NCBI RefSeq assembly: GCF_004011865.1
Contig: NZ_RKLP01000013.1
Coordinates: forward strand, 1-64,000
Source of the DNA: Prescottella agglutinans
Lineage (GTDB): Bacteria; Actinomycetota; Actinomycetes; Mycobacteriales; Mycobacteriaceae
Length of the DNA stretch: 64,000 nt
Direction: 5' to 3'
Below the pieces are notes generated by a model. It was not told the origin of the DNA and ran no database searches. It saw only the letters and a program-made list of their open reading frames with translations. The stretch's first letter is position 1; every line of letters begins with the position of its first letter. Made by a program: the position numbers and the translations under genes. Positions 50,753 through 59,579 of this stretch are shown piece by piece.

Positions 50753-51445
50753 GTGAAAACAGACATCAGTTGTGGACCGGCGTTCGCGTTCGCGGAGATC
50801 GATGTCCCGCCCGGAGGATCCGTCCGGGTCGAGGCCGGAGCGATGGCCATGATGCGCGGCGACATCGAGATCACCACGTCGACCCGCGGTGGCTTCATGA
50901 AGGGCCTGCGCCGCACGCTGGGCGGATCGAGCTTCTTCGTCAACGACTTCAGCAGCGAACGCGGTGGCATCGTGGCCGTCGCGGGGCCGCTGCCCGGCGA
51001 CATCGCCGAGACCACCCTCGACGGTGAGACGGCGCTGCTCGTCCAGTCCGGCTGCTGGATGGCGTCCGACGCGACCGTGGACGTCGACTCCAAATGGGGC
51101 GGCAGCAAGGGCTTCTTCAGCGGTGCCGGGCTGGTCCTGCTGCGCTGCAGCGGAACGGGGGAGATCCTGCTGTCCAGCTACGGTGCCATCCGGCCGGTGA
51201 CCCTCGCGCCGGACGAGACGATGACGCTCGACACCGGGCACGTCGTCGCGTTCGAAGAGACCGTGCAGTACCGCATCCGCAAGGCCGGTGGGTGGAAGTC
51301 GATGATCCTCGGCGGCGAGGGCATCGTCACCGAGTTCACCGGACCGGGACGCGTGTGGATGCAGACCCGCAGCACGGCGGACCTCGTCGACTGGCTACGT
51401 GCACGCATGCCGTCGAGCAGTTCCAGCAGCAGTAACGGCAGCTGA
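50753..51445 (+). CDS. AIM24/TIGR00266-family protein
   Basis: 230 residues from a GTG preceded by GAGAGGAAATC; a start at 50711 overlapping prsW is less well supported. Typical segments: CGPAFAFAEIDVPPGGSVRVEAGAMAMM, GGSSFFVNDFSSERGG, LLVQSGCWMASDATV, GLVLLRCSGTGEILLSSYGAI, DTGHVVAFEETVQYRI and VTEFTGPGRVWMQTRS. The fold is a double-stranded beta-helix related to tryptophan-RNA-binding attenuator-like proteins; yeast AIM24 is mitochondrial. Bacterial role unknown. Ends with a poly-Ser tail. Third gene of the operon. Confidence 0.88.
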   Translation: MKTDISCGPAFAFAEIDVPPGGSVRVEAGAMAMMRGDIEITTSTRGGFMKGLRRTLGGSSFFVNDFSSERGGIVAVAGPLPGDIAETTLDGETALLVQSGCWMASDATVDVDSKWGGSKGFFSGAGLVLLRCSGTGEILLSSYGAIRPVTLAPDETMTLDTGHVVAFEETVQYRIRKAGGWKSMILGGEGIVTEFTGPGRVWMQTRSTADLVDWLRARMPSSSSSSSNGS

Positions 51446-51453
51446 GCGGTGCG

Positions 51454-52980
51454 TCAGCCGGTTCCGCTCGGCGTCGTCGGCTGGACGTTCGCGAAGGTCA
51501 ACGTGCCGTCGTCGACGGGAGTGTCCCGCAGGACCGATACGTCCCTGTAGTAGTCCGTGTTCAGGGTCCACGGGTCCTCGGTGCCGGCCCGCGGCAACCG
51601 CTGCTCTGCCCGCTGGATGTAACCGGAGGTGAGAGCGAGCAGCGGTTGGGTCTCCATGTCCGGCCGGTGGTTCTCGGCGACCGCCACCGTCGCACCGTGA
51701 CGGTCCATCACGGTCAGCAACCGGCACAGGTATCCGGCGACGAGGTCGAGCTTGAGGGTCCAGGGGGCGTTGGCGTAGCCGATGGCGAACGAGAAGTTCG
51801 GGATGTCCGACAGCATCGTTCCCTTGAACATCACCTGCTTCGTGATGTCGACGGGTTCGCCGTCGAGGCGTAGTTCGATGCCGCCGAGTGCGAGCAGGTC
51901 GAGTCCTGTCGCGGTGACGATGATGTCCGCGTCGAGGTGTTCACCGGAGGCGAGTTGGACCCCGGTCTCCGTGAAGGTCTCGATCGTGTCGGTGACGACC
52001 GACGCCTTGCCCCTGCGGATCACCGCGAACAGGTCCCCGCCCGGGACGATGCACAATCGCTGGTCCCAGGGCTCGTAGCGGGGATTGAAGTGGGTGTCGA
52101 CGTCGAAGTCCGCGGGTAGCCGACGCTTGTTGAGCCAGCGGATCACGGACCGGAACCGGTTCGGGAAGCGGCGCGCCAACTTGTAGATCCAGACGTTGAG
52201 CGCGATGTTCTTCTTCCGTGCGATCCGGTAGCCACGTTCGTCGCCGAGGACACGACGGAAGGCCTCGGCGAGCGAGTCCTCCGCCGGCAGCGGCAGGACG
52301 TACGACGGCGACCGCTGGAGCATCGTGACGTGCGCGGTTGCGTCGGCCATCGCCGGGATCAGGGTGACGGCGGTGGCTCCGGAACCGATGACGACCACCC
52401 GCTTGCCGGCGTAGTCGAGATCCGCGGGCCAGTGCTGCGGATGGACGATCGGGCCCGCGAAACGCTCGGCTCCGGGGAACTTCGGCGTGTAACCCTTGTC
52501 GTAGTTGTAGTAGCCACTCGCGCAGAAGAGCCAGCGCGCCGTGTACGTGACGGTCTCGGCTCCGTCACCGACGTGGGCGGTGACCGTCCAGCGCGCCTCC
52601 GTCGGTGACCAGTCGGCGCGAATCACCCTGTGGTTGTAGCGGATACGACGCTCGATGTCGTACTCGCGGGCGGTCTCGCGGATGTAGTCGAGGATGTCGG
52701 CGGCCGGTGCGAGCGCCTTGCGACCCCTCCACGGCTTGAAGTCGTACCCGTAGGTCTGCACGTCGGAGTCGGTCCGGGTCCCGGGATAGCGGAACAGGTC
52801 CCACGTGCCGCCGGACGCGGAGCGGGCCTCGAGAATCAGTAGCGACCGGTCCGGGTGTTCGCGGCGGAGTCGGGCCGCGACCCCGATCCCGGACAATCCG
52901 GCGCCGACGATGAGGACATCGAAGTGCTCGGGTGCGCCTGCGCCGGTCCCGTTCGGGCTGGAAGTGTGATCGCGACTCAT
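51454..52980 (-). CDS. flavin-containing monooxygenase (FMO/Baeyer-Villiger type)
   Basis: 508 residues; ATG 6 bases after GGAGG. FAD motif VGAGLSGIGVAARL near 26-39, the fingerprint FAGPIVHPQHWP (FxGxxxHxxxWP) near 155, NADPH motif VVIGSGATAVTL near 178, and ATGLDLLALGG near the C-terminus. This layout matches the EthA/MymA-like group, which oxidises ketones, sulfides or amines. It converges with the AIM24-like gene 8 bp away and is divergent from the kinase-like gene. Confidence 0.92.
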   Translation of the reverse strand: MSRDHTSSPNGTGAGAPEHFDVLIVGAGLSGIGVAARLRREHPDRSLLILEARSASGGTWDLFRYPGTRTDSDVQTYGYDFKPWRGRKALAPAADILDYIRETAREYDIERRIRYNHRVIRADWSPTEARWTVTAHVGDGAETVTYTARWLFCASGYYNYDKGYTPKFPGAERFAGPIVHPQHWPADLDYAGKRVVVIGSGATAVTLIPAMADATAHVTMLQRSPSYVLPLPAEDSLAEAFRRVLGDERGYRIARKKNIALNVWIYKLARRFPNRFRSVIRWLNKRRLPADFDVDTHFNPRYEPWDQRLCIVPGGDLFAVIRRGKASVVTDTIETFTETGVQLASGEHLDADIIVTATGLDLLALGGIELRLDGEPVDITKQVMFKGTMLSDIPNFSFAIGYANAPWTLKLDLVAGYLCRLLTVMDRHGATVAVAENHRPDMETQPLLALTSGYIQRAEQRLPRAGTEDPWTLNTDYYRDVSVLRDTPVDDGTLTFANVQPTTPSGTG

Positions 52981-53110
52981 CGGATCCTCCAGGGTCACGA
53001 GTGAACCACTGCTGTACTGCACGGTATCGCGATGAGCGTCGCGGCGCGACAGCTCGAACACCAGTCCGAAGAAGAGGGACGCGCCGCCGAGCGGTTCGTA
53101 CGATCGGATC

Positions 53111-53995
53111 ATGATCGAGGTTCCGGCCGCCCTCGCGGCTGCGCAACACAAGCACGGTGGTGCCGCCGGCCGGGCGTTCGTCGCGGCGCTCCCTCGGATC
53201 GCCGACGAGATGCTCGACCGTTGGGATCTCGCTCCGACCGGCGCTCCCATGCACGGCTGGGCCGCCCTGGTGCTGCCCGTCCGGGACGGCGACGGCCGGA
53301 ACATGGTGCTCAAACTGCAGGCCGTCGACGAGGAGACCGCCGGAGAACCGGTGGCGTTGCGGATGTGGGCCGGAGACGCCGCGGTACGGCTCGAGGCGCA
53401 CGACCCCGACACCGGTGCCATGCTCCTCGAGCGACTCGATTCCTCGCGGCACCTCTCGGGCGTGGAGGACTCGCGCGCCGCGGTACGAATCCTCGCCGAC
53501 CTGCTGGCGCGCCTGACGGCGCACACCGCGCCCGACGGCATGCGCCGACTCGGCGATGTGGCCGGTGCGATGCTGCGGGAGACACCCGACGCCGCCGGCC
53601 GACTCGCAGATCCGGGCGATCGCCGCCTGCTGGCCGACTGCGCCGCGGCGGTCGGGGAGGTCGTGGCCGAGCCCGGCGACAGGTTGCTGCACTGGGATCT
53701 GCACTACGACAACGTCCTCGCGTCGGAGCGGGAGCCCTGGCTCGCCATCGACCCCAAGCCCCTCGCGGGTGATCCCGGGTTCGAGATCCTGCCCGCGTTG
53801 ACCGACCGGTTCGACCCGGCGGAGGTGCTGTGGCGGTTCGACCTCATGACCGACGTCCTCGGCCTCGACCGCGAGCGTGCCCTGGCGTGGACGCTGGGCC
53901 GGATCCTGCAGAACGGGCTGTGGGATGTCGCGGACGGCGAGAGCCGCCTCGCCGAGATTCAGGTGGAGATCGCGCGAATCCTGCTGGCGCGCTGA
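53111..53995 (+). CDS. streptomycin/hydroxyurea kinase-like phosphotransferase (APH(6)/Hur family)
   Basis: 294 residues of the aminoglycoside-kinase fold. RNMVLKLQAVDEE is the ATP-binding Lys strand, GAMLLERLDSSRHL the hinge, LLHWDLHYDNVL the catalytic HxDxHxxN loop near 196, and WLAIDPKPLAGDPGFEI the metal-binding DPK motif. This arrangement matches APH(6)/hydroxyurea phosphotransferases. Chromosomal copies are common in actinobacteria and need not confer resistance. The next gene starts 14 bp downstream. Confidence 0.85.
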   Translation: MIEVPAALAAAQHKHGGAAGRAFVAALPRIADEMLDRWDLAPTGAPMHGWAALVLPVRDGDGRNMVLKLQAVDEETAGEPVALRMWAGDAAVRLEAHDPDTGAMLLERLDSSRHLSGVEDSRAAVRILADLLARLTAHTAPDGMRRLGDVAGAMLRETPDAAGRLADPGDRRLLADCAAAVGEVVAEPGDRLLHWDLHYDNVLASEREPWLAIDPKPLAGDPGFEILPALTDRFDPAEVLWRFDLMTDVLGLDRERALAWTLGRILQNGLWDVADGESRLAEIQVEIARILLAR

Positions 53996-54009
53996 ACTAC
54001 CATCCGGGC

Positions 54010-54672
54010 ATGCTCAGACGAATTGTGGGAATTGCCGCGTCTGTCGGAATTCTGGTGGGGATCGTGAGCCAGACGCCCGCGGCGGCGCAGCCGATCGATG
54101 ACGTCGATGCCGTCCGGTCGGCACTGCACGGGGGGATGCCGGTCGGTGCGCGCACTGCGCAGTCGATCCTCACCACGCTGGGCCGCGTCGTTGCCGGCGA
54201 GCCGCGGTACAACTTCTTTCCGCGCTCGGCGCACCTGGTCGAGGGCGTGGTCCAGCCGTTCCTGTACGACACGGCCGCCGCGGACTGCCTGCCGCCCGGA
54301 TTCGGGAGCCGCGACGACTCCGTCGGCATCGCGCAGGCGATCGCCGGACCCGCCGTCGACACCAGCCTGCCCGTGCCCGTGATCCCGCCCGGCACCGTGA
54401 ACGTCCTGTTCAACGCGATGAACACGTCGATGTCCGATCCGTTCCAGGCCGATCCGCTGACGGTCTCGTGGCTGAACCTGAACACGATGCGATCCGGTGT
54501 CGCACCGCTGTACCAGGAGCGGCCAGCGGACCATCCCCGGACGCTGTCGAACACGATCGAAACCGGTCGGGGAACAGTTGTTTTCGTGGTTTCCGGCAGC
54601 GTGCTCGACAACACCAGTCGGAATCTGCCGCCGTGCGACTATGCCCCGGTTGCCGGGGTCGTGCACGCCTGA
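54010..54672 (+). CDS. secreted protein of unknown function
   Basis: 220 residues from the ATG giving MLRRIVGIAASVGILVG; signal peptide cleaved after about residue 26 (TPAAAQP). The mature part is mostly loop and strand (RYNFFPRSAHLVEGVVQPFLYDTAAADCLPPGFGSRDD, PGTVNVLFNAMNTSM, LTVSWLNLNT, GTVVFVVSGSVLDNTSRNLPPCDY) with two cysteines that may pair. It resembles short exported proteins of Rhodococcus and Mycobacterium. No enzymatic motif. May be co-transcribed with the kinase-like gene; a strong hairpin follows. Confidence 0.75.
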   Translation: MLRRIVGIAASVGILVGIVSQTPAAAQPIDDVDAVRSALHGGMPVGARTAQSILTTLGRVVAGEPRYNFFPRSAHLVEGVVQPFLYDTAAADCLPPGFGSRDDSVGIAQAIAGPAVDTSLPVPVIPPGTVNVLFNAMNTSMSDPFQADPLTVSWLNLNTMRSGVAPLYQERPADHPRTLSNTIETGRGTVVFVVSGSVLDNTSRNLPPCDYAPVAGVVHA

Positions 54673-54717
54673 CGGCGCCACCCAGCCCCGAACGAGGTAG
54701 ATCGACGACGGAAACGG

Positions 54718-54747
54718 AGCGACCCGCACCGGGCGGTGCGGGTCGCT
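54718..54747. terminator. bidirectional terminator hairpin between the secreted-protein gene and mihF
   Basis: Perfect 13-bp arms (54718-54730 and 54735-54747) with a GGGC loop, between convergent genes. Confidence 0.82.
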
Positions 54748-54766
54748 GCCTTCTCGCCGACGGTGG

Positions 54767-55081
54767 TCAGCTGCTGAGCTTGGCGATCAGGTCGGCACGC
54801 TGACGGGCGCCGAGACCGGAGACGCGGCGCGTCTCGGCGATGCCGACGGACTCGGCGATGTCGCGGGCCTTGATCTTGCCGACCTTCGGCAGGGATTCGA
54901 GCAGGTACAGCACCTTCGTCTTACCGACCAGTTCGTCGGTCTCCGCCTTGTCGAGGACCTCCACGAACGTGAGCTTGCCCGACTTGAGACCTTCTCTCAG
55001 TTCGGACCGCGCCTTGCGGGACGCGGCGGCCTTCTCGAGCGCGGCGGCGCGCTGTTCGGGGGTCAAGGTGGGCAATGCCAT
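54767..55081 (-). CDS. mihF: integration host factor, actinobacterial type (mIHF)
   Basis: 104 residues, ATG after GAGAGAGG. MALPTLTPEQRAAALEKAAASRKARSELREGLK followed by LPKVGKIKARDIAESVGIAETRRVSGLGARQRADL is diagnostic. The last part is the helix-two-turn-helix that binds duplex DNA. mIHF is an essential nucleoid-associated protein in mycobacteria and a standard actinobacterial marker. Usually near pyrF/gmk; here it stands alone between a secreted-protein gene and an enoyl-CoA hydratase, which is a different context. Confidence 0.95.
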   Translation of the reverse strand: MALPTLTPEQRAAALEKAAASRKARSELREGLKSGKLTFVEVLDKAETDELVGKTKVLYLLESLPKVGKIKARDIAESVGIAETRRVSGLGARQRADLIAKLSS

Positions 55082-55190
55082 GGATGTGCCTCTCTCTCGC
55101 GGTACCCGGAATGAACCTCAGGCTAGAACGGGAACCGCCCCGGCGCGCGTCAACTGCGCCCCGCGTGTCGAGCGGCGGTTCCGGTTCGTC

Positions 55191-55970
55191 TCATTTGCCC
55201 TTCCACAACGGCTTTCGCTTCTCGAGGAAGGCGCTCATGCCTTCCTGCGCGTCGCAGGTGACGGCGTTGGTCGCCATCGTCTCGGACATCAGCTCGTACG
55301 CCTCGTCCTGCGGAAGGTCGATCTGCCGGTAGAACGCCTGCTTGCCGATGGCCAGGGTGAGCGGGCTCGCGTACGCGATCCGCGTCGCCAGCTCATGTAC
55401 ACGAGCGTCCAGTTGGTCCGGTGGGACAACGAAATTGACGAGCCCCCACTCGGCGGCGGTGGCGGCGTCGACGGTCTCGCCGGTCAGCAGCAGCTGCATC
55501 GCACGCTTGCGTCCCACCGCGCGGCTGAGCGCGACCATCGGGGTGGAGCAGAACAGGCCGATCCGCACGCCGGGCGTCCCGAACACCGCGTTCGACGACG
55601 CCACCACCAGGTCGCACGACGCGGCCAACTGGCAGCCCGCCGCGATAGCGGGCCCCTGCACCGCGGCGATCACCGGTTGCGGGATCTCCTGGACGGTGTC
55701 CATCATCTCCGTGCACACCTCGAAGATCACTCGCTCGTCCTCGAGGCTCCGGTCGATCATCTCCGACAGATCGTGGCCGGCGGAAAACACCGGGCCGTCC
55801 GCGGAGATCACGACCACCCGCACCGATTCGTCGTCGGCGAACTTGCGCAGCGCGGCCGTGACACCTCGCATTGTGCTGACGGACAGCGGATTCCGCTGAT
55901 CTGGGCGGGTCAGTACCGCGGTCGCGATGCCCGTCTCGGCGTCGACCTCCGTCGTGACAGGGATTTCCAT
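55191..55970 (-). CDS. enoyl-CoA hydratase/isomerase family protein
   Basis: 259 residues, normal crotonase length. SADGPVFSAGHDLSEM (oxyanion-hole Ala-Gly-His), VIAAVQGPAIAAGCQLAASCDLVVAS (second oxyanion Gly), FGTPGVRIGLFCSTPMVALSRAVGRKRAMQLLLTGETVDAATAAEWGLVN, and the C-terminal EGMSAFLEKRKPLW are all typical. The position of the first catalytic Glu reads as G/L-F-C, so hydratase chemistry is uncertain; it may be an isomerase or hydrolase. Acts in fatty-acid or aromatic-CoA breakdown. Divergent from pepN. Confidence 0.9.
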   Translation of the reverse strand: MEIPVTTEVDAETGIATAVLTRPDQRNPLSVSTMRGVTAALRKFADDESVRVVVISADGPVFSAGHDLSEMIDRSLEDERVIFEVCTEMMDTVQEIPQPVIAAVQGPAIAAGCQLAASCDLVVASSNAVFGTPGVRIGLFCSTPMVALSRAVGRKRAMQLLLTGETVDAATAAEWGLVNFVVPPDQLDARVHELATRIAYASPLTLAIGKQAFYRQIDLPQDEAYELMSETMATNAVTCDAQEGMSAFLEKRKPLWKGK

Positions 55971-56234
55971 GGCGCACCTTCCCGTAATCGCTCGGCTGTC
56001 CCGATGCTACGACGGCAGTCGGTGTCCCGCGACCGGGAGAATCGGGCGCGAACGCGGGGCAGTCGGGCGCGGTGACGCGGTCAGGCCTCGATCGTCGACC
56101 TGGTTCGTAACGCCTACGCGGGGGCGTCCTTTCGCGCGGCACGCAGCGTGAAGTGCCCGGCCGTGTCGCGAACCCGTTCGGAGTGGTTCATCGGAGATCG
56201 TTCGGACTCTCGTCGTGGCTGGCAGGATCGGGGT

Positions 56235-58730
56235 GTGAGTATCGCGAACCTGACCCGTGCCGAGACCGCCGCGCGATCCGCGGCGGTGACCGTCCGCTCC
56301 TACCGTGTCGAACTCGACGTGTCGGCCGCGCCGGACCCCTCCGAGGCGGGATTCCTGACCACGACCACGGTGGAGTTCGACGCGACCGCCGCGGACACGT
56401 GGCTCGACTTCATCGGACTCGAGATCCGCTCCGTGATCGTCAACGGCCAGTTCGTGGACGTCGAGTACGACGGGGCCCGAGTCGCACTGCACGGGCTGCG
56501 GCGGTCGAACACCGTCGTGGTCAGCGCGGTCGGTCAGTACAGCCGCTCCGGCGAGGGGCTGCACCGCTTCCACGACCCGGTCGACGGCCAGACCTATCTC
56601 TACACACAGTACGAGCCGTCGGATGCGCGGCGGGTGTTCGCGTGCTTCGAACAGCCGGACATGAAGGCGCCCTTCACGTTCGCGGTCACCGCCCCTACCG
56701 GGTGGGAGGTGACGTCGAACCGACCGGCGGCGGTGATCGAGGACGACGGCGAGCGCCAGGCGGTGGAGTTCTCGGCCACGCTGGCGATCTCGACGTACAT
56801 CACCGCGATCGTCGCCGGACCGTATCATCGCATCGAATCAGTTTGGCGCCGCGGTGATCTCGAGGTGCCTCTGGGGGTGATGTGCCGGGCCTCGCTCGCG
56901 CGGTACCTGGACGCCGACACGATCATCGAGGTAACGAAGCAGGGTCTCGACTTCTTCGCCGAGAACTTCGACTATCCGTATCCGTGGGGCAAGTACGACC
57001 AGGTGTTCGTGCCCGAGTACAACCTGGGCGCGATGGAGAATCCCGGCTGCGTGACGTTCACCGAAGCGTACGTCTTCCGCGGTGCGGCGACGGCCGCCCA
57101 GTACGAGGCGCGGGCCAACACGATCCTCCACGAGATGGCGCACATGTGGTTCGGCGACCTCGTGACGATGGTGTGGTGGGACGACCTGTGGCTCAAGGAA
57201 TCCTTCGCGGACTACATGGGCGCGCTCGCGAGTGCGGAGGCAACCGAATGGGTCGACGCCTGGGTCGCGTTCGCGAATCGCCGTAAGGCGTGGGCGTATT
57301 CGCAGGACCAGTTGCCGACGACGCACCCGATCGTCGCCGACATCGTCGACCTCGAGGCCGCCAAGCTCAACTTCGACGGCATCACGTATGCGAAGGGTGC
57401 GAGTGTCCTCAAGCAGCTGGTCGCCTACGTCGGGCGGGATGCGTTCTTCGAGGGTGCGCGCCGCTACTTCCGCGAGCACGCGTTCGGCAACACCACGCTC
57501 GCCGACCTGCTGGCGGAACTGTCGGCAGCGTCCGGTCGCGACCTGGCCGCCTGGTCGCGCGCGTGGCTGCAGACCAGCGGGGTGTCCACGCTGACCCTCG
57601 AGGGTGGCGGGGGGAGTGCCGGGTACGAGATCGTGCAGACCGATCCGCGTCCGCACCGGCTGGCCGTCGGCTTGTACGACGTCGACGACGCCGGCGACCT
57701 CGTCCGACGGGACCGGGTGGAGTTGGACGTGGTCGCCGAGCGCACGCCCGTCGAACTGCCGGACGCTCCCCTGCGCCTGCTCAACGACGGCGACCTCACG
57801 TACGCGAAGGTGCGACTCGACGCCGGATCGCTCGCGACGGTGCAGCGCTCGCTGGATCGGGTCGTCGACCCGCTGGCCCGCGGCCTGATCTGGTCGGCAC
57901 TGTGGAACGCCACCCGTGACGGTGAACTCGCGCCCGAGCGCTACCTGGACATGGCCCGCGCATTCGCGCCCTCGGAGACGAACATGGCGCTGCTGACCGC
58001 GGTCCTGGCGAACGCGTCCTTCGCGATCGGTCACTACCTACCCGCTGAGAGGCGGGACCGGTGGCGTCGCGACTGGCTCGAAACCTGTTGGTCGGCAATG
58101 CAGGAAGCCGAGTCGGGTTCGGGCGGGCAGCTGGCCTGGGCCCGTGCCGTCGCGGCCGCGGCGGTCGTCGACGACCATCGCGCGGCGGACATCCGCGCGA
58201 TCCTCGACGGCGACCGGCCGGGCCCGGAGGGGCTGCGGTTGGATCCGGACCTGCGTTGGGCGCTGTGGACGGCGCTGTCCGCGACCGGCAAGGCCGACCC
58301 GGACGCACTGGACGTCGAACTGGCGCGCGACGACACTGCTTCGGGGCGGACGGCCCAGTTGCGGGCGCTCGCCGCCCGTCCGGACCCGGAGGTCAAGGCG
58401 CGGGCCTGGTCGTCGGCGCTCGAGGACACGGCGCTCAGCAACGACCACCTGGACGCCGTCATCGGAGGGTTCCGGGCCGGCGAGCGGCGTGACCTGATCG
58501 CCGGGTACGACGACGCCTACTTCGCGGCGATCCGTGGAGTGTGGGCGCAGCGCAGCATCGAGATCGCCCGTCGGATCGTCCTCGGGCTCTTCCCGGCGTC
58601 CGAGTCGGTCGGTGCGGTGGATTCGTGGCTCGCCGCGAACGCGGACGCCCCGGGCGCGCTGCGGCGGTTGATGCTCGAGCAGCGCGACCATCTGGCGCGC
58701 GATCTGCGGGTTCGCGGGGCCTCGTGTTAA
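56235..58730 (+). CDS. pepN: aminopeptidase N (M1 family zinc metallopeptidase)
   Basis: 831 residues from the GTG that reads VSIANLTRAETAARS. Substrate-binding motif GAMEN, zinc site HEMAHMWFGDLVTMVWWDDLWLKE (HExxH-x18-E) and the downstream catalytic Tyr region ITYAKGASVLKQL are complete. An N-terminal beta saddle and C-terminal ERAP1-like helical domain (about 530-831) make full length. It trims N-terminal residues from peptides in the cytoplasm. Monocistronic; followed by the small-peptide gene. Confidence 0.95.
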   Translation: MSIANLTRAETAARSAAVTVRSYRVELDVSAAPDPSEAGFLTTTTVEFDATAADTWLDFIGLEIRSVIVNGQFVDVEYDGARVALHGLRRSNTVVVSAVGQYSRSGEGLHRFHDPVDGQTYLYTQYEPSDARRVFACFEQPDMKAPFTFAVTAPTGWEVTSNRPAAVIEDDGERQAVEFSATLAISTYITAIVAGPYHRIESVWRRGDLEVPLGVMCRASLARYLDADTIIEVTKQGLDFFAENFDYPYPWGKYDQVFVPEYNLGAMENPGCVTFTEAYVFRGAATAAQYEARANTILHEMAHMWFGDLVTMVWWDDLWLKESFADYMGALASAEATEWVDAWVAFANRRKAWAYSQDQLPTTHPIVADIVDLEAAKLNFDGITYAKGASVLKQLVAYVGRDAFFEGARRYFREHAFGNTTLADLLAELSAASGRDLAAWSRAWLQTSGVSTLTLEGGGGSAGYEIVQTDPRPHRLAVGLYDVDDAGDLVRRDRVELDVVAERTPVELPDAPLRLLNDGDLTYAKVRLDAGSLATVQRSLDRVVDPLARGLIWSALWNATRDGELAPERYLDMARAFAPSETNMALLTAVLANASFAIGHYLPAERRDRWRRDWLETCWSAMQEAESGSGGQLAWARAVAAAAVVDDHRAADIRAILDGDRPGPEGLRLDPDLRWALWTALSATGKADPDALDVELARDDTASGRTAQLRALAARPDPEVKARAWSSALEDTALSNDHLDAVIGGFRAGERRDLIAGYDDAYFAAIRGVWAQRSIEIARRIVLGLFPASESVGAVDSWLAANADAPGALRRLMLEQRDHLARDLRVRGASC

Positions 58731-58903
58731 CACCGCGTGTCGCCGCCTTTACGCCTAGCTTGTTTCGCGTTTCTTTTCTGTAAGGCATTGCGCAATCCGG
58801 GGATTACCGCTTGGAACACGGTCGTCCAGTCCGTTAGACATGCAGTGGCGCCGACAACGGCGAGACAAGGGAAGCATCGCTTCACGGGACAAAGGGGAAT
58901 CAA

Positions 58904-59014
58904 ATGGGCTCTACCGCAGATGATCTCGGCAAGGTCGCAGCTGGCGCATCGCTGCTCTCGACGATCGTCGGCCTGGTTGCCGGCATCGCCGGAGTTGCTG
59001 TCCTGTTCCTCTGA
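58904..59014 (+). CDS. 36-residue hydrophobic peptide
   Basis: Starts MGSTADDLGKVAAGASLLST and continues with a fully apolar segment (IVGLVAGIAGVAVLFL) to the stop. A short acidic/amphipathic head is followed by ~25 hydrophobic residues, enough for one membrane span. AAGGGGAA lies 5 bases before the ATG and a 15-bp-stem terminator 30 bases after the stop, so this looks like a complete mini-transcription unit. No homologue recognised. Candidates: small membrane regulator, leaderless membrane-active peptide or type I toxin-like peptide; nothing in the sequence decides between them. Confidence 0.7.
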   Translation: MGSTADDLGKVAAGASLLSTIVGLVAGIAGVAVLFL

Positions 59015-59044
59015 GCAGCACACCGCATTCCATACAGCGCGCCT

Positions 59045-59081
59045 GTCGGGCCCGAAGCCGAGAATTGGCTTCGGGCCCGAC
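59045..59081. terminator. strong terminator hairpin after the 36-residue peptide gene
   Basis: Perfect 15-bp arms (59045-59059 and 59067-59081) and a 7-base loop. It also serves the convergent gene ending at 59094. Confidence 0.88.
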
Positions 59082-59093
59082 TCCGTGTCCGGA

Positions 59094-59501
59094 TCAGGTG
59101 CGCTTGACCAGTCGGTCGTAACGCTGTCGCGCCGCCTGGGTGCTTCCCAGGCCCAATCCGAAAGCTATTTCCTGCCAGGTCATTCCGCGCTGACGCGCGA
59201 TGCCCAGGAGTAGTGCCTCCAGTTGGTCCATCTCCGCACGCGCCTTCGGGATCAGGCCGAGCGCCGCGGTGACGTCGGCGTCGTCGATCTCCGGTTCCCC
59301 AGGGTCCGGGGTGTGGACGCCGCCGGCCAGCGCGGCCACCACGCGGATCGCGCCCAGCGGGTCGAGCATCTCGGGGTGGGACTGCCGCGCGCGCTGCTCG
59401 GGGGTGGCGCCGTGCCGCTCTGCGATCCGGAACAGGCCGGCGTACTCGCGGTGTGCGCGCTCGCGGCTGGGGTTCGGCGGTGTGAACTGGTCGTCGGACA
59501 T
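59094..59501 (-). CDS. putative DNA-binding protein (HTH at C-terminus)
   Basis: 135 residues. The C-terminal LLLGIARQRGMTWQEIAFGLGLGSTQAARQRYDRLVKR is an HTH of the type seen in small actinobacterial DNA-binding proteins, with the recognition helix in STQAARQRYDRL. The rest is helical and acidic (RIAERHGATPEQRARQSHPEML, VTAALGLIPKARAEMDQLEAL). No ligand-binding domain. Upstream of the MFS gene end; its target is unknown. Confidence 0.68.
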   Translation of the reverse strand: MSDDQFTPPNPSRERAHREYAGLFRIAERHGATPEQRARQSHPEMLDPLGAIRVVAALAGGVHTPDPGEPEIDDADVTAALGLIPKARAEMDQLEALLLGIARQRGMTWQEIAFGLGLGSTQAARQRYDRLVKRT

Positions 59502-59579
59502 GTCGACAGCCTGCCTTGTGAACAGAATGTTGTCAACGGATAGATGTAAACAGTCTATTCCTCGGCCGTGGTTGTCGAA

